A stretch of DNA of 57,897 bases from Synechococcales cyanobacterium bin31.maxbin.ball.101 (GCA_013298165.1 JAAFJU010000015.1:1-57897); one strand, 5' to 3'; positions 18,422 to 26,419 are shown, counted from the first letter of the stretch. Made by a program: numbers and translations. The notes: a model not told the origin generated them from the letters alone.

Positions 18422-18985
18422 ATGGTTCAAACCCCCATTCAAGCACCGCCACAAAAAATCACCCTTGCGACGTTTCTAGAACGTCCCGAAACAAAGCCTG
18501 CCTCAGAATACGTCCAAGGAGAAGTCACGCAAAAACCAATGCCACAGGGAGAACACAGCACGCTACAGGGAGAATTTCTCTTCTTTTTGAAGGTATTGTT
18601 CAAGTCAACGGGTGGCTTGATGGCCTATCCCGAGTTGCGCTGTACCTTTGGCGGACGATCGATCGTCCCAGATATTACCGTATTCCTGGCAAACCGAGTT
18701 CCCCGGACGATCGAGGGGCGAGTGGAAAATGTCTTTTCGATCGCACCGGACTGGACCGTTGAAATCTTGTCGCCCGATCAAAGCACCACGAGAGTGACGA
18801 AAAATATTTTGCATTGCCTGGAACATGGCACTCAAATGGGCTGGTTGATAGACCCTGCTGAGGAAACGGTATTTGTCTATCGTCCAGGGATGGGAGTCGA
18901 TTGCTTTGATACCCCAGAACAACGGTTGATCGCACCGGAATTTGTGGAAGACTTTTCGCTGTCGATCGGTGAGCTATTTAGTTAG
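18422..18985 (+). CDS. Uma2-family (DUF820) endonuclease-like protein
   Basis: A 187-residue protein of the Uma2/DUF820 family, expanded in cyanobacteria. The restriction-endonuclease fold is marked by 'YVQGEVTQKPMP' (Glu), 'GRSIVPDITVF' (Pro-Asp) and 'WTVEILSPDQSTTRVTKNI' (Glu-x-x-Ser-Pro). The end 'FVEDFSLSIGELF' is also usual. Its cellular role is not settled. Many copies sit alone in accessory patches as here. It precedes a run of toxin-antitoxin remnants. Confidence 0.85.
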   Translation: MVQTPIQAPPQKITLATFLERPETKPASEYVQGEVTQKPMPQGEHSTLQGEFLFFLKVLFKSTGGLMAYPELRCTFGGRSIVPDITVFLANRVPRTIEGRVENVFSIAPDWTVEILSPDQSTTRVTKNILHCLEHGTQMGWLIDPAEETVFVYRPGMGVDCFDTPEQRLIAPEFVEDFSLSIGELFS

Positions 18986-19232
18986 TTGAACACATAGGGT
19001 ACTCCCATCCTACAGAAGACCGATTCCCGTTCCTAGAGGCGATATATTCGAAGGCAACGTTGCGACCTTTCGCGATCGGAAGCGCATCGTAGACATCGCT
19101 TTGGTTCGGTGAATGGGCGAGGACTTCGCCGCGAACGACAATCATGTTTTCGTCCAGTTCGGTGTAGGCAATCAATAGCCATTCGCCGTTGTAGCGATCG
19201 GACATTTCTTGTAGGGTCAGAATATTATCCAT
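18978..19232 (-). CDS. Small conserved protein, paralogue of the gene at 56.2 kb
   Basis: An 84-residue protein from the ATG at 19232 (MDNILTL). 'RYNGEWLLIAYTELDENMIV', 'GEVLAHSPNQSDVYDALPIA' and 'GRNVAFEYI' align with the small gene at 56158-56397 ('RHDGEWVLIAYTEIDRN', 'GEVLAHSTDRDEVYRAVSKA', 'GRDIAIECF'). At 56 kb that gene is coupled to a retropepsin-like gene; here no such partner follows, and the C-terminus after residue 65 diverges. Function unknown. It converges with the Uma2 gene, overlapping by a few bases, so the end may be frame-shifted. Confidence 0.6.
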   Translation of the reverse strand: MDNILTLQEMSDRYNGEWLLIAYTELDENMIVVRGEVLAHSPNQSDVYDALPIAKGRNVAFEYIASRNGNRSSVGWEYPMCSTN

Positions 19233-19309
19233 AAGGAAAATCTGGTTGTTTCGATAATTATGACATGGACGATCGGTCGTAGACCATCCATTCATTTATT
19301 GCAGGCACG

Positions 19310-19519
19310 TCAAGCCCATTCCAAAGAAGGTTTACGATTAGACTTGGCGCAGTCTTGTAGATACAGATTGATTAGGGTTTGGTAGGGAATTCCAGTTTCA
19401 TCAGCCAAGGCTTTAAAATAGCCAATGACGTCTTCCTCTAAACGAATCGTGATTTGTTTTTTTAGGTTTTTGACGTAAGGATTCGGTACAGAATTAGAAA
19501 AATCGTATTCATCTCTCAT
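19310..19519 (-). CDS. brnA: BrnA-like ribbon-helix-helix antitoxin (orphan)
   Basis: A 69-residue protein whose 'KKQITIRLEEDVIGYFKALA' and 'GIPYQTLINLYLQDCA' form the ribbon-helix-helix DNA-binding core of BrnA antitoxins. BrnA neutralises BrnT, a ribonuclease encoded just upstream, and represses the pair. Here the upstream brnT is reduced to its first 23 and last 9 or so codons, so the antitoxin appears to be without a partner. The ribosome-binding site AAGGAG for brnA lies inside the retained brnT tail. Confidence 0.85.
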   Translation of the reverse strand: MRDEYDFSNSVPNPYVKNLKKQITIRLEEDVIGYFKALADETGIPYQTLINLYLQDCAKSNRKPSLEWA

Positions 19520-19618
19520 ACTAAAAACTCCTTGTATTGACGACGTTCATCTTTTGTGGTGTTTTCGGAAGTTATAGTCCGCCTTACGCGGATCCCACTC
19601 AAAATCAATCTCGTCCAT
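19516..19618 (-). pseudogene. brnT: brnT toxin remnant with internal deletion
   Basis: From the ATG at 19618 the frame reads 'MDEIDFEWDPRKADYNFRKH', the start of BrnT, then stops after 23 codons. The next frame gives 'DERRQYKEFLV' and a stop that overlaps the brnA start (ATGA), exactly like the end of a BrnT gene. About 50 codons between these two parts are missing compared with the usual length near 90 residues. The ribonuclease core is absent, so the toxin should be dead. Confidence 0.8.
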
Positions 19619-19750
19619 ACATACATTGTAGTTACAGAGGGGACGATCGGCAACCTGGGAGACCCATTGATTCGATCGCATTCCCATCCCACCTAGAACG
19701 ATCGACCCAGTTAGTGATCACCCACTCATTCGTCAGTGCAGTAGAAATCC

Positions 19751-19840
19751 GATCGACCGTGCCGCTTTCGGTGTCGCGTCGGGAAGATGTGGAGCATTTA
19801 CGATCGATCGCTAAGGAGCGGTTTGTGAGTGTGAGGTAGG
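19751..19840 (+). repeat. 90-bp repeat copy A, coding-like remnant
   Basis: This segment and copy B at 20645-20734 differ at 8 of 90 positions. In the frame that reads 'STVPLSVSRREDVE' and ends 'AKERFVSVR' followed by a stop, seven of the eight differences are silent third-position changes and one is His to Tyr. The two are therefore tails of a once-selected protein family. I do not recognise the protein. No convincing complete gene surrounds either copy. Confidence 0.75.
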
Positions 19841-19886
19841 AAAAGATATTTCAAATCGATCGAGAATAGTCCTTCTGACGATTTGG

Positions 19887-19937
19887 CACTTCTAAATTCA
19901 AACTCTGGAACTTTAGATACTTTTGAATTTAGAAGTG
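19887..19937. terminator. 16-bp perfect inverted repeat after the MazF-like gene
   Basis: The arms CACTTCTAAATTCAAA (19887-19902) and TTTGAATTTAGAAGTG (19922-19937) are exact inverses with a 19-base loop. The stem lies 23 bp past the leftward toxin gene's stop and could end its transcript. It is A/T-rich, so it may instead be a small repeat element. Confidence 0.6.
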
Positions 19938-19959
19938 TTGAAGACGATCAGTTGGTCAT

Positions 19960-20304
19960 TTATAAATCAATTTTTAGCACTAGAGATAGCGCTTGAGTAA
20001 TCGATCGCATCGTCATAACATCAACAGTTCCCAATTGCCGAATAAGACGTTGTTGGGAGACTGATCTCACTTGAAAGGTGTCAGCGGCTGAAGTTTTAGT
20101 CAGTTGGTTTACAGGTGAGGGCGCGAGACGAACCATCCAGGGGACTTCTGCGAAGGCATTATTCCATCCTGTGATCGGGACAATGACTCTTAACCGAAGT
20201 GTTCCAATGTCATCGCTGTTGACAATAATGGCAGGACGAATTTTGCTAAGTTCGTCACCAAGAGTGGGGTTGGCATTGTACAGCCAGATTTCACCTCTAC
20301 GCAT
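19960..20304 (-). CDS. MazF/PemK-type toxin
   Basis: A 114-residue endoribonuclease toxin of the MazF/PemK family. 'RRGEIWLYNANPTLGDELSK' is the conserved start, 'IRPAIIVNSD' the core strand, and 'VRSVSQQRLIRQLGTV' the C-terminal signature. The toxin cleaves mRNA at short motifs. It overlaps the upstream antitoxin gene by 8 bp, and both lie on the same strand, so the pair looks complete and functional. It is the only full toxin-antitoxin pair in the window. Confidence 0.9.
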   Translation of the reverse strand: MRRGEIWLYNANPTLGDELSKIRPAIIVNSDDIGTLRLRVIVPITGWNNAFAEVPWMVRLAPSPVNQLTKTSAADTFQVRSVSQQRLIRQLGTVDVMTMRSITQALSLVLKIDL

Positions 20305-20527
20305 AGTCTTGGTACTCTTGGAAATCTTCTGGATCTTCGTCAGTCCATTGAGTCAGTTCGCTTCCAGGTTCATAGAAGGAATGCATTCGATCGGCAGCTT
20401 GGACTAGGCTTAGGTGTTTTGAGGGCGTAATTGTTTGACGCAGGAGACGAGAAGCCGCTTCGATGACTTCTAGGGTTTCTTCTGGGGTGAAGTGTTCTAG
20501 GGCTGCGAGGACTTCGATTTTACTCAT
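20297..20527 (-). CDS. Antitoxin partner of the MazF-like toxin
   Basis: A 76-residue acidic protein directly upstream of, and overlapping, the MazF-like gene. 'EEVL'-like helices at the start ('LEHFTPEETLEVIEAASRLL') are followed by an acidic tail ('WTDEDPEDFQEYQDYA') that could occupy the toxin's RNA-binding face. I do not see a standard MazE or AbrB motif. The function is inferred from position. Confidence 0.75.
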   Translation of the reverse strand: MSKIEVLAALEHFTPEETLEVIEAASRLLRQTITPSKHLSLVQAADRMHSFYEPGSELTQWTDEDPEDFQEYQDYA

Positions 20528-20896
20528 GAGTGTGGACGATTTCTCATCGGTAAACTGATACGTCTATTCTAATGTAAAACCAGATCCGATCGCAGATACC
20601 CTTCGATCGAATTCAATTGAATTGCCATACGGTTAGCATAGCCTGATCGACCGTTCCCCTTTCAGTATCACGTCGGGAAGATGTGGAGTATTTACGATCG
20701 ATCGCGAAAGAGCGGTTTGTGAGTGTGAGGTAGGGGCGATCGGGCTGAGTTCCTCTTCTTGGGGAGAGGAACTTTGAATTGGAGAGTAGAGGCGATTGTA
20801 TTGAATAATTCAAAGTGGAGCCAAATCAGTATCCAAGGATGAACTTGAATTCTCAGGTGACTACATCCTCGGTAGTAGATATGAAATGTAAGGTTG
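20528..20896. other. Spacer with repeat copy B and a small hairpin
   Basis: This 369-bp spacer holds repeat copy B (20645-20734), an A/T-rich palindrome (AATTCAATTGAATT near 20609) and an 8-bp stem-loop with arms GTTCCTCT and AGAGGAAC at 20749-20772. I see no complete gene. Confidence 0.6.
20645..20734 (+). repeat. 90-bp repeat copy B, coding-like remnant
   Basis: Second copy of the segment at 19751, preceded directly by an in-frame stop (TGA). It ends with the same 'AKERFVSVR' and stop. Differences from copy A are almost all silent in this frame. With its stop just upstream it cannot be the tail of an intact gene here. Confidence 0.75.
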
Positions 20897-21616
20897 CTAA
20901 ATATTTTCGATATAGGAATCGACTATGTCCCATGTGCTTAGGAAGAGAGTTTTCCTATCCTCTGACGTCATGTCAATAACATCACCGTGCCGTACAGCAT
21001 CGGCTGACTCTTTTATAGCTCTAATAACTTCTTCTTTACACTGAGCTATTTCTCTTAGTTTCTTCCATTGCATCGATTTGTTCTCTGGTGGGATTTGGAA
21101 TTTTATTATGCAGTGTTGCCGTAACGATTCAATTGCTCTATAGCAATAGAATCCTGTGTCATCAGGACTTTTCATGGCCATAACAAGATCATTGAAGCAT
21201 CGATGTAATAAACGGCCTTCCATTCCAAAGGTTTTTTCTCGGATAGCTGTGATCCTTTCCTCAAAATCAATAGACTTATTTCGTTCTGCAATGCACGGAA
21301 TATCAATTCCAAAGACTTGATCTATGCCCAGTTCATGGTGAAGTACACGTCGTATTTCAACTTCATAAGCATATCCTTTCAAATACCCTATAACGGCAAC
21401 TTGATTTTGAAGTATGCTTTTCACAATATTTCTTAGATCATAAATATTCCATTCCACATCAGAGTCGATCCAGACAGCAATTTGATTTAGTAAGATGCTA
21501 ACGCGTGCCACAGCAATAGCATCTGAGGTGAAATGCTTGAAGCCTACTTCAAATTGAAGTGTCAGTTGCGCTCGCTCAGGAAGAATAAGTCCTTCATAAA
21601 GATACGGTGTCATCAC
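20897..21616 (-). CDS. Hypothetical protein, possibly HEPN-like
   Basis: A 239-residue protein without signal peptide or membrane segments. The second half, 'YCYRAIESLRQHCIIKF', 'MQWKKLREIAQCKEEVIRAI' and 'ADAVRHGDVIDM', resembles the helical HEPN-like regions of defence and toxin proteins, where an Arg-His-Gly near the end is common. That is a weak, pattern-based suggestion. The base composition is richer in A/T than nearby housekeeping genes. It lies among nuclease and toxin remnants, suggesting an accessory or defence role. Confidence 0.5.
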   Translation of the reverse strand: MMTPYLYEGLILPERAQLTLQFEVGFKHFTSDAIAVARVSILLNQIAVWIDSDVEWNIYDLRNIVKSILQNQVAVIGYLKGYAYEVEIRRVLHHELGIDQVFGIDIPCIAERNKSIDFEERITAIREKTFGMEGRLLHRCFNDLVMAMKSPDDTGFYCYRAIESLRQHCIIKFQIPPENKSMQWKKLREIAQCKEEVIRAIKESADAVRHGDVIDMTSEDRKTLFLSTWDIVDSYIENI

Positions 21617-21763
21617 AAGCCCTTATGAATCATTTTATGAGTACAATCGTATCATCAGCCGCATTGAGTTGATTTTGAACAAATCTAAAATTTGGTGAAC
21701 GAGTGTTGCGGAGATCGATCGCACCCCTTGCAATGTCGCGTCGGATGGGAGCTACGATCGACT

Positions 21764-21946
21764 TCAGCTTTGTGCCGATTCGTTGATTTGTTGCTGAAGC
21801 TGCTGGACCTCTTCGATCGATAAACCAGTACAAGAGGCAATGATATCGATCGATACCCCTGCTCTCAGACAATTGAGCGCGATCGTCCGACTGCTTTCTT
21901 CTTGAGCTTCTCTTACGATCGATCGGTAAACGGTGGATTCTTGCAT
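21764..21946 (-). CDS. Rpn-family C-terminal fragment (copy 2)
   Basis: A 60-residue frame beginning 'MQESTVYRSIVREAQEE' and ending 'GLSIEEVQQLQQQINE', which is the tail of Rpn/YhgA-like proteins. It duplicates the second half of the adjacent fragment at 22001. There is no nuclease domain, so it is a gene piece or a translated small helix-turn-helix protein. Confidence 0.6.
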   Translation of the reverse strand: MQESTVYRSIVREAQEESSRTIALNCLRAGVSIDIIASCTGLSIEEVQQLQQQINESAQS

Positions 21947-21952
21947 GATGTG

Positions 21953-22021
21953 CCTTCCGGTGTCGGGTGTGTGGCGTTTACGATCGATCGTTGCAGCTTG
22001 TTAGTGTGAAGCAGCGTCTGA
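21953..22021. repeat. Degenerate third copy of the 90-bp repeat
   Basis: GTGCCTTCCGGTGTCGGG, then TGTGTGGCGTTTACGATCGATC and GTTAGTGTGAAG, align with the 90-bp repeat after short deletions. It sits between the two Rpn fragments. Confidence 0.5.
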
Positions 22022-22273
22022 CTGCTGTTGGAGTTGTTGCACTTCTTCGATCGATAAGCCTGTAGAAAAAGCAATAATATCGATCGCTACTCCTCTACGT
22101 AAGAGATTGAGCGCGATCGATCGTTTTTCCTTTCTCCGCTCATCTCGTGCGATTGAACGATACACAGTGGATTCTTGCATGATATCTCTCCGCAGTATGC
22201 GATAAATAACTTCATTGTCTAATCTCAAACCAGCTAAAATCCCTGACGCTGCCATTAGATTTACCTTTGTCAC
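22001..22273 (-). CDS. Rpn-family C-terminal fragment (copy 1)
   Basis: A 90-residue frame whose 'MAASGILAGLRLDNEVIYRI' and 'LRRDIMQESTVYRSIARDE' match the middle-to-late part of Rpn-family proteins, followed by 'RSIALNLLRRGVAIDIIAF' and 'GLSIEEVQQLQQQ'. The nuclease-bearing first 200 residues are lost. The following fragment repeats its last 60 residues, so a partial tandem duplication occurred. Confidence 0.65.
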   Translation of the reverse strand: MTKVNLMAASGILAGLRLDNEVIYRILRRDIMQESTVYRSIARDERRKEKRSIALNLLRRGVAIDIIAFSTGLSIEEVQQLQQQSDAASH

Positions 22274-22322
22274 AGGATCATCAACCGGATCGTCTTTTTG
22301 AATTTTACATTGACATCTCTAG

Positions 22323-24029
22323 CTAGCTATCGACGCTCTTGCGCATGATTTGGTGTCGCTGCCAATACTGACCTAGAGCGCCCCTAAGCTGTGGTTCTTG
22401 TTTACCAATTCCGGCTAGGGACACTTTCGTCGTCTTGGCCCCAAACCGCCCTTTTTCCGGGTGAGTAATTACCAGACTATCGCTACCCCACTCTCCCGAC
22501 TTGTAGGTCATGTCAGCCACTTGATCCCATGATAGGAGTGCAGACTCTTTAGGCAGCATCAGACCCTCATAGCTGATCACCAGTGGTCGATCGCCTTTCA
22601 GTACAAATTCCACAGGGGGGAAATATTTGAGGACAATGGCGCGTTCGGCTTCCGTCGCAGGCAAGTACTGGTAGGCAAGTTGCTGTTCATGGGCGGTTGC
22701 AAACTGTTGCTCGTAAACCGACCATAAGCTTTGTTCAATGGTATCGGCATTTTGAATATCAGAGATCCAGGTGGATTGAACCGATCGGGTGACGATGTGG
22801 CGATAGTCCGATGCGCTGACTTCATAGCCAACATTGCGCATCCGATCGCTCAGGGCAGGGTGAGAATCAAAGGGATGAGGAATACTGGACGCCTGCATGG
22901 CATCGAGAAATTCGGCGGATTCGGCGTAGGGTAAGAGACCATGGGCAATGCGATCGGCAATCCCAATCTGGGCATTGTGCGGACCTGTTTCGGCAAATAG
23001 GCGTTCTTCAATGACGTTGCGGTAATGGGCATAGGCTCCTATTTTGATCAAAGCCCGAATGATGCCCTGAGATGAAACCAATGTTGCCGCCGCACGATCG
23101 GCAATGAACTCCCGATCGCGGCTATCCCGCTTCAGCGCAAACTCGAAAATCACACGGTACAAGCGCAGCACATAAAATACCAAGATCGTCGTTCCAGCCT
23201 CTTGCATCATGGCGCAATAGAAATCATATTGAACTAGCTTCGGTCCGAGCATGGCGCTATTCGTCGTGTCTCCGCCGCGAAAGTGTGCCAGCTCATGCAT
23301 CAGGACGGCATTGGACTCCTCCCGATCGAGCAAACGTAGCAAAGGTAGGCTGACAAATAGCGATCGTCCGTTTAAGACTCGTTCCTGAACACGCAGAGGG
23401 GATTCCGTGACAAAGAAGTTGGTATCAATCCCCGCAATAATATGATCGGGCGGTGTCGTCCCAGCTTTTGCGGACAGATCTCGAATTCGTGCCCAAAGTT
23501 CTGAGGCATTGCTTGCATCGATCGTTTCGCCTTCAACGTTCATCGTCTGTGGGACAGGTTTGAAAATACAGACGATCGTATAAAACACACCCAAGGCTGC
23601 AAGAATCGCGGCAATGCCAATTAACTTTGGATAATAGACATTACCGAAAAATGCAGTCAGCCAGAATGCCAACCAAACTAGCAATACCCCTTGCACCAAA
23701 ACTTCCAAGGCACAGAACGCGGTGAGGAGTCGCCAGCCAATTACGAAACTCACGTACTGAGTCCGACGGTTTCTAAAAGCAGCGATCGCCAAAGCACAAA
23801 TCACCGCCAGTATGCCAACACCCGAAATGAGCGCCAACCCCGAGACCTGACCCACCACCTGAAACTGCCACAACGTTGTAAACGGTTCCGCATCCAGTCT
23901 GGCCGCCGCTGGGGGAAGGGCATGGCGGATAAAGGACCATGCAATCAGGGGGACTAGGAAGAGCGACATCAAAGCCGCAAGGACGATCGTGGCTAAATCT
24001 TTGATTAGGGGTTGGGTGGATGGCATCAC
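22323..24029 (-). CDS. M48-family membrane metallopeptidase
   Basis: A 568-residue protein with several N-terminal membrane segments (residues about 10-35, 60-85, 100-155) and a zinc protease domain. The zinc site is 'HELAHFRGGD' (H245, E246, H249) with the third ligand probably E307 in 'SRDREFIADRAAA'. M48 proteases such as HtpX and Ste24 cut membrane or misfolded proteins. 'FDSHPALSDRMRNVGYEV' is the usual downstream motif. The last 150 residues are an extra domain ('VLKGDRPLVISYEGLMLPK') that may act as a substrate-binding or PH-like module. Stress-related quality control is a reasonable inference. Confidence 0.85.
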   Translation of the reverse strand: MMPSTQPLIKDLATIVLAALMSLFLVPLIAWSFIRHALPPAAARLDAEPFTTLWQFQVVGQVSGLALISGVGILAVICALAIAAFRNRRTQYVSFVIGWRLLTAFCALEVLVQGVLLVWLAFWLTAFFGNVYYPKLIGIAAILAALGVFYTIVCIFKPVPQTMNVEGETIDASNASELWARIRDLSAKAGTTPPDHIIAGIDTNFFVTESPLRVQERVLNGRSLFVSLPLLRLLDREESNAVLMHELAHFRGGDTTNSAMLGPKLVQYDFYCAMMQEAGTTILVFYVLRLYRVIFEFALKRDSRDREFIADRAAATLVSSQGIIRALIKIGAYAHYRNVIEERLFAETGPHNAQIGIADRIAHGLLPYAESAEFLDAMQASSIPHPFDSHPALSDRMRNVGYEVSASDYRHIVTRSVQSTWISDIQNADTIEQSLWSVYEQQFATAHEQQLAYQYLPATEAERAIVLKYFPPVEFVLKGDRPLVISYEGLMLPKESALLSWDQVADMTYKSGEWGSDSLVITHPEKGRFGAKTTKVSLAGIGKQEPQLRGALGQYWQRHQIMRKSVDS

Positions 24030-24481
24030 TCAGATCTCTCTCGTTTTGTTAGGGTTCAGTCCTACATTTAGAAATCAGTATTCCCAACCAGCCGCCCTAT
24101 CTCTAACCTCAGGACTATACGTACGACTTTAGAGAGGCGATCGAGTCTATCCAAAGCTTTTCTACGATCGCTTAGAGGTAGATCTAAAGACAGGTTTTGC
24201 GATTGTACTATTCCTATGGACCTATTTAAATTCATTCATTTCTGCATTGACCTCAGCATTACGAAAGACATTTTGAGCGGTTTAAACAATCAATACGCAA
24301 ACTTAGTGCAATATAAATCACTGGTAAATACACTTAGTTTTTATGGTCACTCTAAAAACCCGATGACATGATGAATACATGAAAACACGGAGACAACAGA
24401 CTGAAGTTTGACCGCGTTCCTAATGCAGTCTCCACTGGAGAATCCAGATCTACACTCATTCATTTTATTGCGAGTTTTTCC
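24030..24481. other. 452-bp A/T-rich intergenic region upstream of the PEP-CTERM gene
   Basis: Divergent spacer between the M48 protease and the PEP-CTERM protein, noticeably A/T-rich from 24200 to 24400. It should hold both promoters. An imperfect inverted pair, GGAGAC at 24390 and GTCTCC at 24428, lies ahead of the PEP-CTERM start. I see no gene, tRNA or recognisable riboswitch. Confidence 0.4.
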
Positions 24482-25261
24482 ATGAACGTTAAAGCATTCT
24501 TTCTTGTTGCTAGCACTGTTGCACTTTCTACTACGATCGCAAATCCCGCTCAAGCCGTAGACTTCGGCACATCATGGGATAGCAACTGCGTCGGCGGTCA
24601 AGGGGCTAGCTCCTGCTCATTGCAAAATATTCTCAATAGCATCACGACCGCAGGTCCACATATCGACACAACCAAGGATAGCGGCATTCAAACCTTTAGC
24701 AATGCAGGCAACAGCACCGCAGGCAGCTATCTCTTCTCTGTTGCTGGCTATGCGCCCCACAACACCTTTGGTATTTACAAACTCGGCGATCCCAATACTA
24801 AAATTGAATTGTTTGGGGGTGTGACCTCTGGAATTACGCAGGGGGCGGGGACGTTGGTTAATTTCCTGGCGGACGGTTCTGTGAAAGTGGGATCGAATAC
24901 TGTCAAAAACTTTGGTTCGCAGTTTGGTTTTTATCTCGATCGCAAAGGTCCCGATCCGCTAACGGTTTATTCTGAAAATGCTCGCAATGACAAAGGTGCG
25001 CAGCAAGTGGTCGCCTACAGCGGCAATGGTCAAACCCAATTGAATATTGGTGGTAAAAACACGTTGTTCAGTAAGGATTCTGTTCTGTTGGGTTTTGAAG
25101 ATTTGCGCTTGGCGGGTAGCGATCAGGACTATAACGATTTGACGGTGTTGGTGTCTGGTGTGCGCAGTGGTGTAACGGCTGTGCCTGAACCGACGGCATT
25201 ACTGGGTTTGGCTGCGATCGGTGGAGCCTTCGCCGCTCGTCGTCGTAAGCTCGCTCAGTAG
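24482..25261 (+). CDS. PEP-CTERM exported protein with DUF4114 domain
   Basis: A 259-residue secreted protein. The signal peptide 'FFLVASTVALSTTIANPAQA' is cleaved after AQA. The mature part is rich in Gly, Ser and Asn. 'SKDSVLLGFEDLRLAGSDQD' followed by 'YNDLTVLVSG' is the DUF4114 core, thought to be a beta-sandwich that binds calcium. It ends 'VPEPTALLGLAAIGGAFAAR' plus a basic tail, a PEP-CTERM sorting signal handled by exosortase. Such proteins decorate the outer surface or exopolysaccharide of cyanobacteria. A stem-loop follows the gene. Confidence 0.92.
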   Translation: MNVKAFFLVASTVALSTTIANPAQAVDFGTSWDSNCVGGQGASSCSLQNILNSITTAGPHIDTTKDSGIQTFSNAGNSTAGSYLFSVAGYAPHNTFGIYKLGDPNTKIELFGGVTSGITQGAGTLVNFLADGSVKVGSNTVKNFGSQFGFYLDRKGPDPLTVYSENARNDKGAQQVVAYSGNGQTQLNIGGKNTLFSKDSVLLGFEDLRLAGSDQDYNDLTVLVSGVRSGVTAVPEPTALLGLAAIGGAFAARRRKLAQ

Positions 25262-25274
25262 ATATCATTATGAC

Positions 25275-25319
25275 CCATGGATTGCTAAAGACCTGATTTG
25301 GGACTTTGGCAATCCATGG
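25275..25319 (+). terminator. Stem-loop after the PEP-CTERM gene
   Basis: Arms CCATGGATTGCTAAAG and CTTTGGCAATCCATGG pair over 16 bases with one mismatch, 13 bp after the stop codon. No T-run follows, so it may stabilise the mRNA end as much as stop transcription. Confidence 0.6.
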
Positions 25320-25626
25320 ATGGAATGGGAAAACCGATCGATAGAAAGGAGCATTTTGAAGTCAGGATTCTTCCGGCGACCCTTTAGAGCACCATATCAT
25401 ACTCATCGGTTAGATGAGCTTAAAGCTCTGGTAAGTGATAGTATCTTTGGGTTATCTGAGTGGTGACGCTCGTTCGTTAGGCTGCTATCAAATATTCTGG
25501 AGACCTGGGATTTCCGGGCTTGGATCAAGGTTCGATTCGATCAAACGTCCCCTGTAAGCACTCCTTCATTTTCTCATATATCAAATCGGATTGCTGTACT
25601 ATGCCTTGTGCTGTGCCTACAAAACT
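25320..25626. other. Intergenic stretch without recognised feature
   Basis: The 307 bp between the stem-loop and the leftward VOC gene contain only short unsupported frames. I see no RNA gene or repeat. Confidence 0.4.
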
Positions 25627-26298
25627 TTACCAATGAATAGTGAATGGCAACTCTGGTCTGAGGTCAATACATGTCCCTTCAGATTCTCCATCAAATCCCA
25701 GTTCGAGCCAATAAGCCTCTCCAAAGCGTAACTTCAGGTGACTCGTTTTTATCACCGATCGCAGTTCCAGTGATGGCTGATCTGCCATGGGACTCACCAG
25801 TTCAATGCGTGTGATTTCCCGTAGCCCGATCGGATGGACAAAGGGTTGTCTTTTTTCGATCGGCTGTTGATCCGGGCGTGTGCCAAAAGGCGTTTGAAAC
25901 AACATCGGTTCCGCTAAGATTTCGCTATTATTGCCAATCGCAATACTGAGGTTTTCTGGCAAATAGGGCGGATGGTAGTCCCAATGCTCAAAGGCGATCG
26001 AACCCAAAGATTCGGCAGTGGGGCGCAGACAAATACCAAAGGGACAGATACCAGCGTTCCGATCGCGCCAGCGTTCCCAGAGATGGGTTCTTTGGATTAC
26101 GGCAGACTGGGCTTCTGCGGGGTCATGAATCCAGAGGAATTCCAACATCGCATTGTGAAAAAAGAAACATCGATTGGTGGTGCCTTGTCCCGGATGCACT
26201 CTAGAGCGACCTTCGACAAACCCAAGCGAGAGGAGTCGATCGGCGGCACTGGCCCCCTGGTCCGTCATGATAAAAAAATGATCTAGTTCAAAAGCCAT
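25627..26298 (-). CDS. VOC-superfamily (glyoxalase-like) protein
   Basis: A 223-residue protein beginning 'FELDHFFIMTDQGASAADRL', with the first metal-ligand-like His and the typical beta-alpha-beta-beta opening of glyoxalase/VOC proteins. 'HNAMLEFLWIHDP' carries a second conserved Glu. A second repeat starts near 'REITRIELVSP'. The catalytic metal set is not complete enough to name a reaction. Substrate unknown. Confidence 0.75.
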   Translation of the reverse strand: MAFELDHFFIMTDQGASAADRLLSLGFVEGRSRVHPGQGTTNRCFFFHNAMLEFLWIHDPAEAQSAVIQRTHLWERWRDRNAGICPFGICLRPTAESLGSIAFEHWDYHPPYLPENLSIAIGNNSEILAEPMLFQTPFGTRPDQQPIEKRQPFVHPIGLREITRIELVSPMADQPSLELRSVIKTSHLKLRFGEAYWLELGFDGESEGTCIDLRPELPFTIHW

Positions 26299-26419
26299 GG
26301 AACGTCACCTTGAGATTGACTACTCAGTCCGATCGACATAATCGTTATTCCAGATTCTAACGTCTTGTCGCCCGATTGACAGCCTACAATGGGGAAGCAA
26401 CACTGGATGATAAACTGCA

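Noticed and set aside
25221-25466. 81-residue frame after the PEP-CTERM gene
   Set aside because: It starts inside the previous gene and crosses a stem-loop; no family features.
25530-25580. GGTTCGATTCGATC resembling a tRNA T-arm
   Set aside because: No acceptor stem, D-arm or anticodon arm could be placed around it.
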